The notes under the pieces: generated by a model | What the model was told of the DNA's origin: nothing | Database searches by the model: none | What the model saw: only the letters and a program-made list of their open reading frames with translations | Program-made: the position numbers and the translations under genes | Part shown: piece by piece, positions 1 to 7,776 of the stretch | How positions within the stretch are numbered: the stretch's first letter is position 1 | Layout of the letters: each line of letters begins with the position of its first letter | Origin: Lysinibacillus capsici | GTDB taxonomy: Bacteria > Bacillota > Bacilli > Bacillales_A > Planococcaceae | Direction: 5' to 3' | DNA length: 64,000 bases | Assembly: GCF_003367505.1 (NCBI RefSeq) | Contig: NZ_PXXX01000011.1 | Span: 285,476-349,475, forward strand

Positions 1-166
1 CTTGAGGGATGGAAGTAGAATTTAGTTGGTATTTTCTTCCCAATTTTAGTATCCTGTTATATTACTAAAATTTAGAAGGAAAGTGGCTAAATGAACCGCC
101 TTTAAATATAGAGATTATACGAGTTCCGATTATAATGGAACTGCTTTACCGAGCGAAGGAATTTGA

Positions 167-391
167 GTGAAGTATGGATATGTGGTTATTGCAATTCCAA
201 AAGACTTAGTACCATTTATGAAAGAAAATTTAACAGTGGCAACTAGCAAGGCTATTCTTGCTATAAAGGAAGCATTACTTCATTTTCCCACACAATACGC
301 CTCCATTTTTATTGATCAAGCAGTCTTAGAATTTGGCATTAGACATGTAGATGTATCGTTTCATTGGCAACCTACTTTAGCAAAAAATTAG
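167..391 (+). CDS. hypothetical protein, 74 aa
   Basis: A 74-residue protein starting at GTG, with GAAGGA six bases upstream as a good ribosome site. It has no signal peptide, no clear membrane segment and no motif I recognise. The middle is a helix-like stretch (TSKAILAIKEALLHF) and the end is short and polar. It stands alone, convergent with ddh, and a small inverted repeat AGTTCC/GGAACT around a TATAAT lies just upstream (122-142), which may be its promoter. Ribosome site, length and isolated unit support a real gene; function is unknown. Confidence 0.55.
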   Translation: MKYGYVVIAIPKDLVPFMKENLTVATSKAILAIKEALLHFPTQYASIFIDQAVLEFGIRHVDVSFHWQPTLAKN

Positions 392-395
392 GCTT

Positions 396-432
396 AAAAA
401 AATTCCCGATTATCAACTCAATGATAATCGGG
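396..432 (-). terminator. rho-independent terminator of ddh
   Basis: A 10-bp perfect stem (405-414 with 423-432, CCCGATTATC/GATAATCGGG) is followed, on the minus strand, by a run of seven T. It lies 15 bases beyond the ddh stop codon. Confidence 0.8.
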
Positions 433-446
433 ATCATTAGCTACGT

Positions 447-1427
447 TTATAGTAATTCTTTACGTAATTCAGCAGCTGATTTTGGCGAAAGTAGGCTGAA
501 TGGGATATCAAATACTGTTTTCGCCCCTTTATCACCCGCTTGACTTAAACGGTGTGCTGCACGTGCATAAGCCACTAATACGCTAGATGTAAAGTTTGGA
601 TTACTGTCCAGTTTTAATGAGAATTCGAGAATTTGTTTATCGTTTGCACCACTGTCACCACTGCGAATGACAAAACCACCATGTGGCATACCAGTATGAT
701 TTGCTTTAAATTCATCTTCAGAAATGAAGTTCACTGTTGTGTCATATTCATCGAAATAGTTAGGCATTGTGACAATTTCTTGTTCAACCTTTGTTGCATC
801 TGCACCTTCTTCTAATACAACCCAACATTCACGTGCATGTTTTTCACGTGTTGTTAGTTCAGGGTTTTCACCGTTACGAACTCGTTCTACCGCTTCTTTT
901 ATCGGTAATGTGTATTGAACAGCATTTTTTACGCCTTCAATACGACGAACAGCATCTGAATGTCCTTGACTTAGGCCATCGCCCCAGAATGTATATGTTG
1001 TACCAACTGGTAATACTGATTCTCCAAGTAGACGATTTAAAGAGAATAGACCTGGATCCCAACCAACTGAGATAACAGATACTTTACCAGATTTTTGTGC
1101 CGCTGCATCTACAGCATCGAAAAATTCAGGAATTTTCGCATGTGTATCGAAGCTATCAATTGTATTAAACCATTGTGCAAAATGTGGACCTTGCTCTGGT
1201 AAATCTGTTGCAGAACCACCACATAAAATCATAACATCAATGTCGTTTTGGAATTTTTCAGCGTCATCTACTAAATATACGCTTGCATTGCTTGCTACGT
1301 TTACTGTTGAAGGATCACGTCGTGTGAATACTGCTACTAATTCCATATCTGGATTTTGTGAAATGGCATACTCCACACCACGTCCTAAATTTCCATATCC
1401 TACAATACCTACTCGAATTGCACTCAT
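447..1427 (-). CDS. ddh: meso-diaminopimelate D-dehydrogenase
   Basis: 326 residues, the usual length for Ddh. It catalyses the NADPH-dependent reductive amination of tetrahydrodipicolinate to meso-diaminopimelate, the one-step branch of lysine and peptidoglycan precursor synthesis in the cytoplasm. The N-terminus has a Rossmann motif (GIVGYGNLGRG, residues 7-17), and the motifs SVGWDPGLFSLNR (about 120-132) and GDGLSQGHSD are typical of the family. The ATG is preceded by AGGAGG. It is monocistronic, with its own promoter and terminator. This dehydrogenase branch is known from Bacillus sphaericus and Corynebacterium and is rarer than the succinylase or acetylase routes, so it helps place the organism. 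Confidence 0.95.
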   Translation of the reverse strand: MSAIRVGIVGYGNLGRGVEYAISQNPDMELVAVFTRRDPSTVNVASNASVYLVDDAEKFQNDIDVMILCGGSATDLPEQGPHFAQWFNTIDSFDTHAKIPEFFDAVDAAAQKSGKVSVISVGWDPGLFSLNRLLGESVLPVGTTYTFWGDGLSQGHSDAVRRIEGVKNAVQYTLPIKEAVERVRNGENPELTTREKHARECWVVLEEGADATKVEQEIVTMPNYFDEYDTTVNFISEDEFKANHTGMPHGGFVIRSGDSGANDKQILEFSLKLDSNPNFTSSVLVAYARAAHRLSQAGDKGAKTVFDIPFSLLSPKSAAELRKELL

Positions 1428-1488
1428 TAAAAATTCCTCCTAACGATTTCGCGACTTTGTGAAAACTTTCACGTTAAATCTAATTACA

Positions 1489-1517
1489 ATAATACTTCGT
1501 GTTAGAAAAATTCACAA
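1489..1517 (-). promoter_or_regulatory. putative sigma-A promoter of ddh
   Basis: On the minus strand, TTGTGA (1512-1517) and TATTAT (1489-1494) are 17 bp apart, about 60 bases upstream of the ddh start. The -35 has two mismatches, so this is a fair but unproven match. Confidence 0.45.
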
Positions 1518-1711
1518 TAGTTTGAGTATGAGTTTTTTAAAAAGAATTTATATCAGTTTTCTATGGTTTTTATCCCATAATGGTATGAATACGGTTACAA
1601 ATCACTAAATTTTCCATGAACCTTAAAGTTATTGTAAAAGGCTTGTAAATAACGGCTATTTTCCCACTTAGTCTTGTACAATAACTGTAACGACAAAAGG
1701 GGGCATGTTGA

Positions 1712-2023
1712 ATGAAAAGTACTGGTTACTCATCAAGCACAGCATTGGCACAAGGAGAACTACTTGCATTCCATATGACACAAAACTCAATGAACAAGCA
1801 TAGTGAATCGATACAAAGTGGCAGTAAGCAACAAGGAGATTTTCCAACAAATAATCATTTATGTATCGGCGTTTTACCTTTTGACGTTTTAGAAAACATC
1901 CCTGACCTCTCCATCCAAAAAAACAAGGTAAATGAAGTGGACTTTTACCATAGTGGTAAGGATATCGCTCGCTGGTTAATTAAAAAAAGTGAATACAACA
2001 AAAATGGATTTGACTTCATTTAA
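1712..2023 (+). CDS. hypothetical protein, 103 aa
   Basis: A 103-residue polar protein with AAAAGGGGG eight bases before the ATG. It has no signal peptide or membrane segment. The N-terminal half is rich in Ser, Gln and Asn; the C-terminal half is more charged (SGKDIARWLIKKSEYNKNG). A strong terminator begins inside its last codons, which fits a small monocistronic gene. I do not recognise the family. The overlapping minus-strand frame has no ribosome site. Confidence 0.6.
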   Translation: MKSTGYSSSTALAQGELLAFHMTQNSMNKHSESIQSGSKQQGDFPTNNHLCIGVLPFDVLENIPDLSIQKNKVNEVDFYHSGKDIARWLIKKSEYNKNGFDFI

Positions 2024-2041
2024 AGAAGTCAAATCCTTTTT
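2006..2041 (+). terminator. rho-independent terminator
   Basis: A 12-bp perfect stem (GGATTTGACTTC, 2006-2017, with 2025-2036) is followed by five T. The stem overlaps the last codons of the 103-aa gene upstream. Confidence 0.8.
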
Positions 2042-2118
2042 AATTTATAACTTATAAAATTGAATTAATTCCCTCAGCTGATCTGCACTAATAGGCAACC
2101 TTTATGGAATGGTTGTTA

Positions 2119-2781
2119 TCATAGTACTTCCTGTGCCAGTTGTGCGAGACGATTTTTATCAATAATTTGGTAGCCTGTCTTACGCTTTTCCAATATCCTT
2201 TCATCACAAAACTGTGCCAAGACATATAGTAAATGGCGATAAGAGACCCCTAAATATTCGCAGATTTCCGTATGTTTTTCCTTGTAGACACCTTGGTCGG
2301 CTGATAATTGGATAAAGGCTGCTAAGCGATTTTCCAGCGGATAGGCCTGATTTTGTGTATATTTAGATGTCATTTTTGTCGCTTTTTCCCCTAAAAATAC
2401 ACAAAGTCTACGTAAAAACAAAGCATCCGCAAGTAACTTCTCCTTACATGACTGTGTAATCGAATAGCAAATTGTTTTGGTGACGGTTTGTATCCCCTTT
2501 GTATACCTAGCCTCATTTAACAATTCAATTTCCCCCATAAAAAGAGGAGCCTCTAGGTATTCAATAAGTGAAACCTTCCCATTTTTATGTGTCATATAGA
2601 GCTTCGCCTTTCCTTCTATCATGTAATACACGGTGTCTGGAAAGGAGCCTTCCTGGAAGATCCACTCCCCCTTGTCAAACTGGCGGACTTCTAAATAGGG
2701 ATTGATATCAAATGAGAAAAAATCATCAATCGGATATTTTTCAAGATAATGGGTACGGGCTTCAGCTGTTAAAATATGCAT
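2119..2781 (-). CDS. Crp/Fnr-family transcription regulator (YeiL-like)
   Basis: 220 residues: an N-terminal cyclic-nucleotide-binding-type beta-barrel (about 25-130, with the turn FQEGSFPDTVYYMIEGKAKLYM) and a C-terminal winged helix whose recognition region reads EICEYLGVSYRHLLYVLAQF (about 168-187). The layout resembles YeiL rather than Fnr. I see no N-terminal four-cysteine cluster, so an iron-sulfur sensor is unlikely. It is transcribed divergently from an MFS transporter, and a near-perfect CRP-type palindrome lies between them, which suggests it controls the transporter and itself. The ligand is unknown. Confidence 0.85.
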   Translation of the reverse strand: MHILTAEARTHYLEKYPIDDFFSFDINPYLEVRQFDKGEWIFQEGSFPDTVYYMIEGKAKLYMTHKNGKVSLIEYLEAPLFMGEIELLNEARYTKGIQTVTKTICYSITQSCKEKLLADALFLRRLCVFLGEKATKMTSKYTQNQAYPLENRLAAFIQLSADQGVYKEKHTEICEYLGVSYRHLLYVLAQFCDERILEKRKTGYQIIDKNRLAQLAQEVL

Positions 2782-2802
2782 TTTTTACTCTCTCCTATAA
2801 AA

Positions 2803-2822
2803 AATATGAGATATCTCACATT
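2803..2822. promoter_or_regulatory. CRP/FNR-type operator palindrome
   Basis: TATGA-GATATC-TCACA (2805-2820) matches the CRP consensus TGTGA-N6-TCACA with one mismatch; the inner 12 bp (2807-2818) is a perfect palindrome. It lies between a Crp/Fnr-type regulator gene and its divergent transporter, so it is probably that regulator's binding site. Confidence 0.65.
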
Positions 2823-2878
2823 ATTGTAGCGATGAACATGCTATTATTCAACATAGTTAATGGAGGTACGGAAATTAT

Positions 2879-4030
2879 ATGAACAATCAACGATGGCTTT
2901 CTCAGAATTTCTTTACATTTTTTATCACTTGGGGCATTTTCTTACCCTACTGGACAGGTTGGCTGGTGGATGCGAAACATCTAACCGTCTCGCAGGCAAG
3001 TGTCGTGATGGGCTGTGGGCTCCTAGCTCGTGCCACATCCAATCTCTTCTTCTTCCCAACACTTGCAAAATACGTACACAATAAACGACTCATTACAATT
3101 TTAGCAATAGGCTCGTTGCTAACTGCCTTGCTCTATATTCCAAGCACAGGCTTTACAGCATTATTAATCGTGACCATTTTATTTAGTGTTTTTTACCCAG
3201 CGCTATTACCTGCTGTGGAAAGCAGTGCCGCTACGCTTGTGCAGTATGGCAATATTCATTATGGTAAAAGCCGTTCCTATGGTTCATTTGGCTTTGTCAT
3301 CGCTGTTTTAATTATTAGTATGCTGACCGGCGTTTTTGGAAAGAACATCATCTTCTGGAGCATGATTATAGGGTTGGTGGGCATGTTACTTATGCAACAA
3401 TTAGCAACACCAAAGGAATTACTCGTAGTACCAACAAAAGAACAGCGTGCAAAATCATTGTCGATGAAAACACTATGGACTATCAAAGGCTTCCCGATTG
3501 TTTTATTCATCGTGATCTTGCTACAGGGTGCACATGCCTCCTATTATAGCTACGGTTATATTTATTTAGAAGATTTACAGGTTGATCCATTCTATATGGG
3601 TATGATTATTAATATCGCTGTTATTTGCGAAATTCTTTACTTTATGAAGGCTGATACGTTATTGACGAAATGGCGCTCATCATCCTTATTACTCTTAGCA
3701 GCGAGCGGCTCTTCCCTACGTTGGTTACTTATCTTTTTGTTCCCAAATGTCTGGGTATTTATCGCTTCTCAAACCTTGCACGCATTATCCTTTGCATTAG
3801 CCCATTTTGCCTTTATTCGCTACTTAACAAAAGCGCTACCAAAGGAACAAATCCCCAATGCACAAGGTTTATACTCTGCATTAGCTATGGGCTTAAGTAC
3901 CGCCATCCTTACATTTTTAGGTGGCTATTTATACGAAATATCACCAGGTCTGTCCTTCGCAGCCATGCTCATTTGTACAATACCAGCCATCGCTATTTTG
4001 CTAATGACACGCAAAAAATATCAATATTAA
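2879..4030 (+). CDS. MFS transporter, MFS_1-like (HcaT-type)
   Basis: 383 residues with about twelve hydrophobic segments, the size of the MFS_1-like group that includes E. coli HcaT. The opening WLSQNFFTFFITWGIFLPYWTG and the YGKSRSYGSFGFV stretch (about residues 125-137) are typical of that group. It would be an inner-membrane permease; the substrate cannot be read from sequence. The ATG is preceded by GGAGGT, eleven bases away. The overlapping start at 2860 belongs to another frame and is rejected. The divergent Crp/Fnr regulator and shared palindrome suggest regulated expression. Confidence 0.82.
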   Translation: MNNQRWLSQNFFTFFITWGIFLPYWTGWLVDAKHLTVSQASVVMGCGLLARATSNLFFFPTLAKYVHNKRLITILAIGSLLTALLYIPSTGFTALLIVTILFSVFYPALLPAVESSAATLVQYGNIHYGKSRSYGSFGFVIAVLIISMLTGVFGKNIIFWSMIIGLVGMLLMQQLATPKELLVVPTKEQRAKSLSMKTLWTIKGFPIVLFIVILLQGAHASYYSYGYIYLEDLQVDPFYMGMIINIAVICEILYFMKADTLLTKWRSSSLLLLAASGSSLRWLLIFLFPNVWVFIASQTLHALSFALAHFAFIRYLTKALPKEQIPNAQGLYSALAMGLSTAILTFLGGYLYEISPGLSFAAMLICTIPAIAILLMTRKKYQY

Positions 4031-4034
4031 ACTA

Positions 4035-4064
4035 AAAGCAGGTGAGAACTTCCTCACCTGCTTT
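4035..4064. terminator. bidirectional terminator
   Basis: A 12-bp perfect stem (4035-4046 with 4053-4064, core GCAGGTGAG/CTCACCTGC) is flanked by A-rich and T-rich sequence. It sits between the convergent MFS and oxalate decarboxylase genes. Confidence 0.75.
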
Positions 4065-4066
4065 CT

Positions 4067-5251
4067 TTATTTCGGATAATAGGAAAAACCAGGATATTTT
4101 ACAACCGGCCATTTTTCTTTTCTGAGAGCCTCAAGCAGCTCAGGACCGACCTGTAAATTACTTTGCACCAATTCTGTCGGCGTTAACGCCATCCATTGAT
4201 TTAAGGACACATCCTGGAATCGATCACTTTTAAACATTTCTAAAAACCATAATGGCTCTGTTCCAGTATTTTCAATATAATGCCCCGTCGCAAATGGAAC
4301 ATAGCCAACATCTCCCGCCCGATAATCAAATGTTCGAGCCGTTCCATTTCCTGTGAAAACTGTCATACGGCCTTTTCCTTGCAGATAATATTGCCATTCA
4401 TCGTTGTTAGGATGCCAATGCAACTCCCGCATCGCCCCTGGCTCAATTTCCACCAGTGCAGCCGCGATATTTTTAGAAATTGGGAAATTAGTCGAATCGA
4501 CAATGCGCACACTGCCTCCAGGTGTTTTTAATGGAGGCTGTGCCAACAGACGATGTTTAAAGGTTTGCGGAACCTCACCATATGGAGATTGCACTTTCTG
4601 AGAATCAATTGGCCCCGGAACCCGATCCTGATAAATATATAGCTGTTCACTCGGGATGTGATCGAAAGCATGAATAGGAACCCCAAAATTCGCTGATAAC
4701 ACTTCTTTTGGCGTATGAGCAAACCAATCTGAAATTGACAGTGTGTTCAGATCGGAGAAATGCCCATCATCAAATACTAATAAGAATTCACAGCCATCCT
4801 CAAGTCCTTGAATGGAATGAGGAATGCCAGGTGGAAAATACCATAAATCACCGGGTCCCACATCCGCTATAAAGTTACAACCATTCTGATCGACAGCTGT
4901 AATGCGAGCATGGCCAAGCAGCATATAAGACCACTCTGCCTGTTGATGCCAGTGCAGCTCACGTACGCCTCCTGGTGTCAAACTCATGTTCACACCCGCC
5001 AAAGTCGTAGCAATCGGTAATTCACGAACCGTAATTTCCCGTGACCACCCACCTTGATTTAAGGTCATATGCGTGTCTGAAAACGAGAATCGTAAATTAG
5101 GAATCAAACCCGCATCAGTCGTTGGTGGCACTAGCATATCAGGATTTTCTAAATCCCTCATAATATCCCGTGGCCCCTTATCCACCCCTCCAGCCCCATC
5201 ACCTCGAATAGGCTGAGGCACCTGAAAATAACCCGGTGGCAAATTTTCCAA
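4067..5251 (-). CDS. oxdC: bicupin oxalate decarboxylase
   Basis: 394 residues with two cupin domains, each with Mn-binding motifs ([14 protein letters not shown] near 98-111 and [15 protein letters not shown] near 275-289), the layout of Bacillus OxdC, which converts oxalate to formate and CO2. Domain order, length and the motifs [11 protein letters not shown] and DVSLNQW match well. The flexible lid loop that reads SENS in B. subtilis OxdC reads SDLN here ([12 protein letters not shown]), replacing the catalytic glutamate with aspartate. The start is TTG with AGAGGTG upstream. It is monocistronic. The exact activity could differ from textbook OxdC. Confidence 0.88.
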   Translation of the reverse strand: MENLPPGYFQVPQPIRGDGAGGVDKGPRDIMRDLENPDMLVPPTTDAGLIPNLRFSFSDTHMTLNQGGWSREITVRELPIATTLAGVNMSLTPGGVRELHWHQQAEWSYMLLGHARITAVDQNGCNFIADVGPGDLWYFPPGIPHSIQGLEDGCEFLLVFDDGHFSDLNTLSISDWFAHTPKEVLSANFGVPIHAFDHIPSEQLYIYQDRVPGPIDSQKVQSPYGEVPQTFKHRLLAQPPLKTPGGSVRIVDSTNFPISKNIAAALVEIEPGAMRELHWHPNNDEWQYYLQGKGRMTVFTGNGTARTFDYRAGDVGYVPFATGHYIENTGTEPLWFLEMFKSDRFQDVSLNQWMALTPTELVQSNLQVGPELLEALRKEKWPVVKYPGFSYYPK

Positions 5252-5398
5252 TCGTTCACCTCTTTATGTTTGTAATCAAAATAAAATACTTCTATTCTTC
5301 TAAAATGTATGGATACACAGCTTGGATTATTCTCTTTCTTTTCTGGCAGTGGGTTGGCTACTAAGCATAGATACTTTATTGAGAGAGGAGCTTGCTAC

Positions 5399-5540
5399 AT
5401 TGATCACTTTTCCCTAATTTTGGAGCGGGTTCTTCAGTTGTTTGATCACTTCTCATCTACTTTGGAGAGGGTTCCTTACTTGTTTGATCGTTTCTCAACC
5501 ACTTTAGAGCGGGTTTCTCACTTCTTTGATCACTTTTAGA
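5399..5540. repeat. 42-bp tandem repeat, three units plus a partial fourth
   Basis: GATCACT/GATCGT anchors occur at 5402, 5444, 5486 and 5528, exactly 42 bp apart. Each unit also carries GGAG(C/A)GGGTT or a close variant. Because 42 is divisible by three, one frame stays open (76 codons from 5309) as a 14-residue repeat, FDHFS-TLERV. That frame has no ribosome site, so I treat this as a repeat in the 327-bp space between oxdC and the MocR gene. Confidence 0.8.
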
Positions 5541-5578
5541 GCAACCTTCTCTCGTTTCCCTAACTTCAGGACAAGCCC

Positions 5579-7021
5579 TTATTTACTCTTTCGTCCAATA
5601 GCCTCCACCGCACATTCATGTAGGATTTGTAAGCCTTCCTGTAATTCTTCATAGGTTGCATAGGCGTAGGATAGACGAATATGATGATGATCTTGTGGAT
5701 CATAGATATAGCCGGGATTGATTAATACTTGCCGCTGCAACAGCTTCATAAAGAAGTCTTTATCTACAAGCGGCTCATGAAACTTGAGCCAAATATAAAA
5801 GCCTCCCCTTGGTTTGCTCCAATTCGCCACATCTGTAAACTTCTCCTTTAAAAGCTGTTCCGTAAAATCGGCTCGCTCCTGTAATTGTTGACGTAATCCT
5901 GCGAGATGCTTTTCATATTTTCCTGATTGCAGCCAATGTAGGACAATTTCCTGAGAAATGGCACTTGAGCCATAGTCTGTTTGCATTTTTATATCGGCTA
6001 ATCGCTCAATCACAGTGGTTGGACCGATGAGCCAGCCAATGCGTAACCCTGGGCTTAAGGTTTTAGAGACGCTGCCAATATAAAGAACTTGTCCGCTATT
6101 ATCCATGGCCTTAAGCGGCGGTGATGCCTCTTCAAAAAGCAATTCATGATAAACATCATCTTCTACAATTGGAATCCGTGATGCCTGACAAGCTTCATAT
6201 AGCTGTTCTTTTTCTCTTGTTGTCCATACATGACCTGTTGGATTATGTAAAGTAGGAATGGCATAAAACACGGCTTGTTTCTTTCGTTTCCTTTGCGCTA
6301 ATGTTTGAGCAAGCTGTACATCACGTTCAATGCTAATCATTTGCATGCCAACTGACTGAAAAGGGTGAACAGAATTTAAATAGGAGGTTGGCTCCTGAAA
6401 CACAATAGACCCTTGCTCTAATAAGCCAACAGCAATTAATTGTAGTGCCTGAAGAGCACCTGAAACAATACAGACGTTTTGAGGTTCAGCGGGAATGCCT
6501 CTTTTTTGAACATATTTACAAATAGCTTTACGAAGCTGATCATTACCTTGTGGCGAAGAGTAGCCTAATGCTTTGGGTTGGAAGGATAGCTCTCGCAGTG
6601 AAGCTTCTATTTCCTCGGTAGGCAACAAACTGGGTGCTAGCTCTCCCGTTCCTAAACGAATTACATCCTCGCGCTGTTCGTATTCGTTAATTAATTGGAT
6701 GGTGTGGTAGTTTGGCTTGTGGATGCTTGTTTCGATATAAGTTTGCCAATTCGGCTGTGTTTGTTGGATTAATGCATGCCAGGAATTGTGCGTAACATAA
6801 ACACCAGAGCCTATCTTTGCTTCAAGAATGCCCATTGCTTTTAATTCCTCCAAAGCCTGCTGAACTGTGCTTCGATTCACATCGAACTGCATGGCCAGCT
6901 GTCTTTGGGTAGGTAGTTTTGTCCCTGCTGCCCAGTCTCCTCGCTCCACATTGGCTGTTATCCACTGTACAATCTGCTGCTGTAATGTATTATCACTTCT
7001 TCTATTCGGCTGCCAGCTCAT
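5579..7021 (-). CDS. MocR/PdxR-type regulator (GntR HTH plus aminotransferase fold)
   Basis: 480 residues from an ATG at 7021 preceded by AAGGAG; an upstream extension to 7132 has no ribosome site. Residues about 8-75 form a GntR winged helix (GTKLPTQRQLAMQFDVNRST). The rest is a class-I aminotransferase fold with NPTGH, EDDVYHELLF and the PLP lysine in SVSKTLSPGLRIGW. MocR proteins use PLP or PLP-amino acid adducts as effectors and usually control a divergent gene. Here that is a LysE/ArgO exporter starting 110 bp away. No intrinsic transaminase role is needed. Confidence 0.88.
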   Translation of the reverse strand: MSWQPNRRSDNTLQQQIVQWITANVERGDWAAGTKLPTQRQLAMQFDVNRSTVQQALEELKAMGILEAKIGSGVYVTHNSWHALIQQTQPNWQTYIETSIHKPNYHTIQLINEYEQREDVIRLGTGELAPSLLPTEEIEASLRELSFQPKALGYSSPQGNDQLRKAICKYVQKRGIPAEPQNVCIVSGALQALQLIAVGLLEQGSIVFQEPTSYLNSVHPFQSVGMQMISIERDVQLAQTLAQRKRKKQAVFYAIPTLHNPTGHVWTTREKEQLYEACQASRIPIVEDDVYHELLFEEASPPLKAMDNSGQVLYIGSVSKTLSPGLRIGWLIGPTTVIERLADIKMQTDYGSSAISQEIVLHWLQSGKYEKHLAGLRQQLQERADFTEQLLKEKFTDVANWSKPRGGFYIWLKFHEPLVDKDFFMKLLQRQVLINPGYIYDPQDHHHIRLSYAYATYEELQEGLQILHECAVEAIGRKSK

Positions 7022-7131
7022 GTTCCTTCTCCTTCCATGCAATAAAATTGGGTGGATAAAAAACCATCCAATTGGTCGTTTTCTTTTAGTTATACCATAT
7101 CTAAAATAAGTAAAGAAAGGAGGAATGGTCA

Positions 7132-7734
7132 TTGGAAGCTTTTCTTCATGGGATCATTTTAGCATTTGGACTCATTTTGCCATTAGGCGTACAAAATGTT
7201 TTTGTTTTTTCACAAGGTGCTACACAACCAAGTTTATTACGTGCTTTGCCAGCAGGTGTGACTGCTGCGATCTGTGATACACTGCTTATTCTACTTGCGG
7301 TATTCGGTCTGTCATTAATTGTTCTACAGTTTGAATGGTTGCGTATCACTTTAATGACTATTGGTATCATCTTTTTACTTTACATGGGCTATAGCATTTG
7401 GCGTTCAAATCCAGCAAACACTGAAAATAGCGAAGCATTGCCTATAAAAAAACAAATTCTCTTCGCACTCTCTGTGTCACTTCTAAATCCACATGCTATT
7501 TTAGATACAATCGGTGTTATTGGTACAAGCGCATTAAAATATAGTGGAACCGAGCAAATAATGTTCACTGTTGCTTGTGTGTTCATTTCCTGGCTATGGT
7601 TTTTCGGTCTCACATTGACTGGCGCCTCGTTCAAAAAACTAGACGGCTCTGGAAAATTGATGCGACTATTTAATAAATGCTCCGCCGTCTTTATTTGGGC
7701 CACAGCATGTTATCTGGCAAGTGGCTTATTTTAA
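7132..7734 (+). CDS. LysE/ArgO-family amino acid exporter
   Basis: 200 residues with about six hydrophobic segments and the family motif PLGVQNVFVF near the N-terminus, plus LNPHAILDT (about 118-126), both characteristic of LysE/ArgO exporters for basic amino acids. The start is TTG, eight bases after AAAGGAGG; the nearby ATG at 7125 is in another frame. It is divergent from a MocR regulator, the likely controller. Substrate (Lys, Arg or analogues) is inferred from the family only. Confidence 0.87.
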   Translation: MEAFLHGIILAFGLILPLGVQNVFVFSQGATQPSLLRALPAGVTAAICDTLLILLAVFGLSLIVLQFEWLRITLMTIGIIFLLYMGYSIWRSNPANTENSEALPIKKQILFALSVSLLNPHAILDTIGVIGTSALKYSGTEQIMFTVACVFISWLWFFGLTLTGASFKKLDGSGKLMRLFNKCSAVFIWATACYLASGLF

Positions 7735-7744
7735 CGTACATAGA

Positions 7745-7773
7745 AAAAGCTCAGGAGGTAACCCTGAGCTTTT
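7745..7773. terminator. bidirectional terminator
   Basis: An 11-bp perfect stem (AAAAGCTCAGG, 7745-7755, with 7763-7773) with T-rich flanks lies between the convergent exporter and isoleucyl-tRNA synthetase genes. Confidence 0.8.
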
Positions 7774-7776
7774 CTT

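Noticed and set aside
791..1443. Plus-strand open frames opposite ddh
   Set aside because: They run against a well-supported gene, have no ribosome sites and no protein-like composition.
5309..5539. 76-codon plus-strand frame with a 14-residue repeat
   Set aside because: No ribosome site, and the frame stays open only because the 42-bp repeat is divisible by three.
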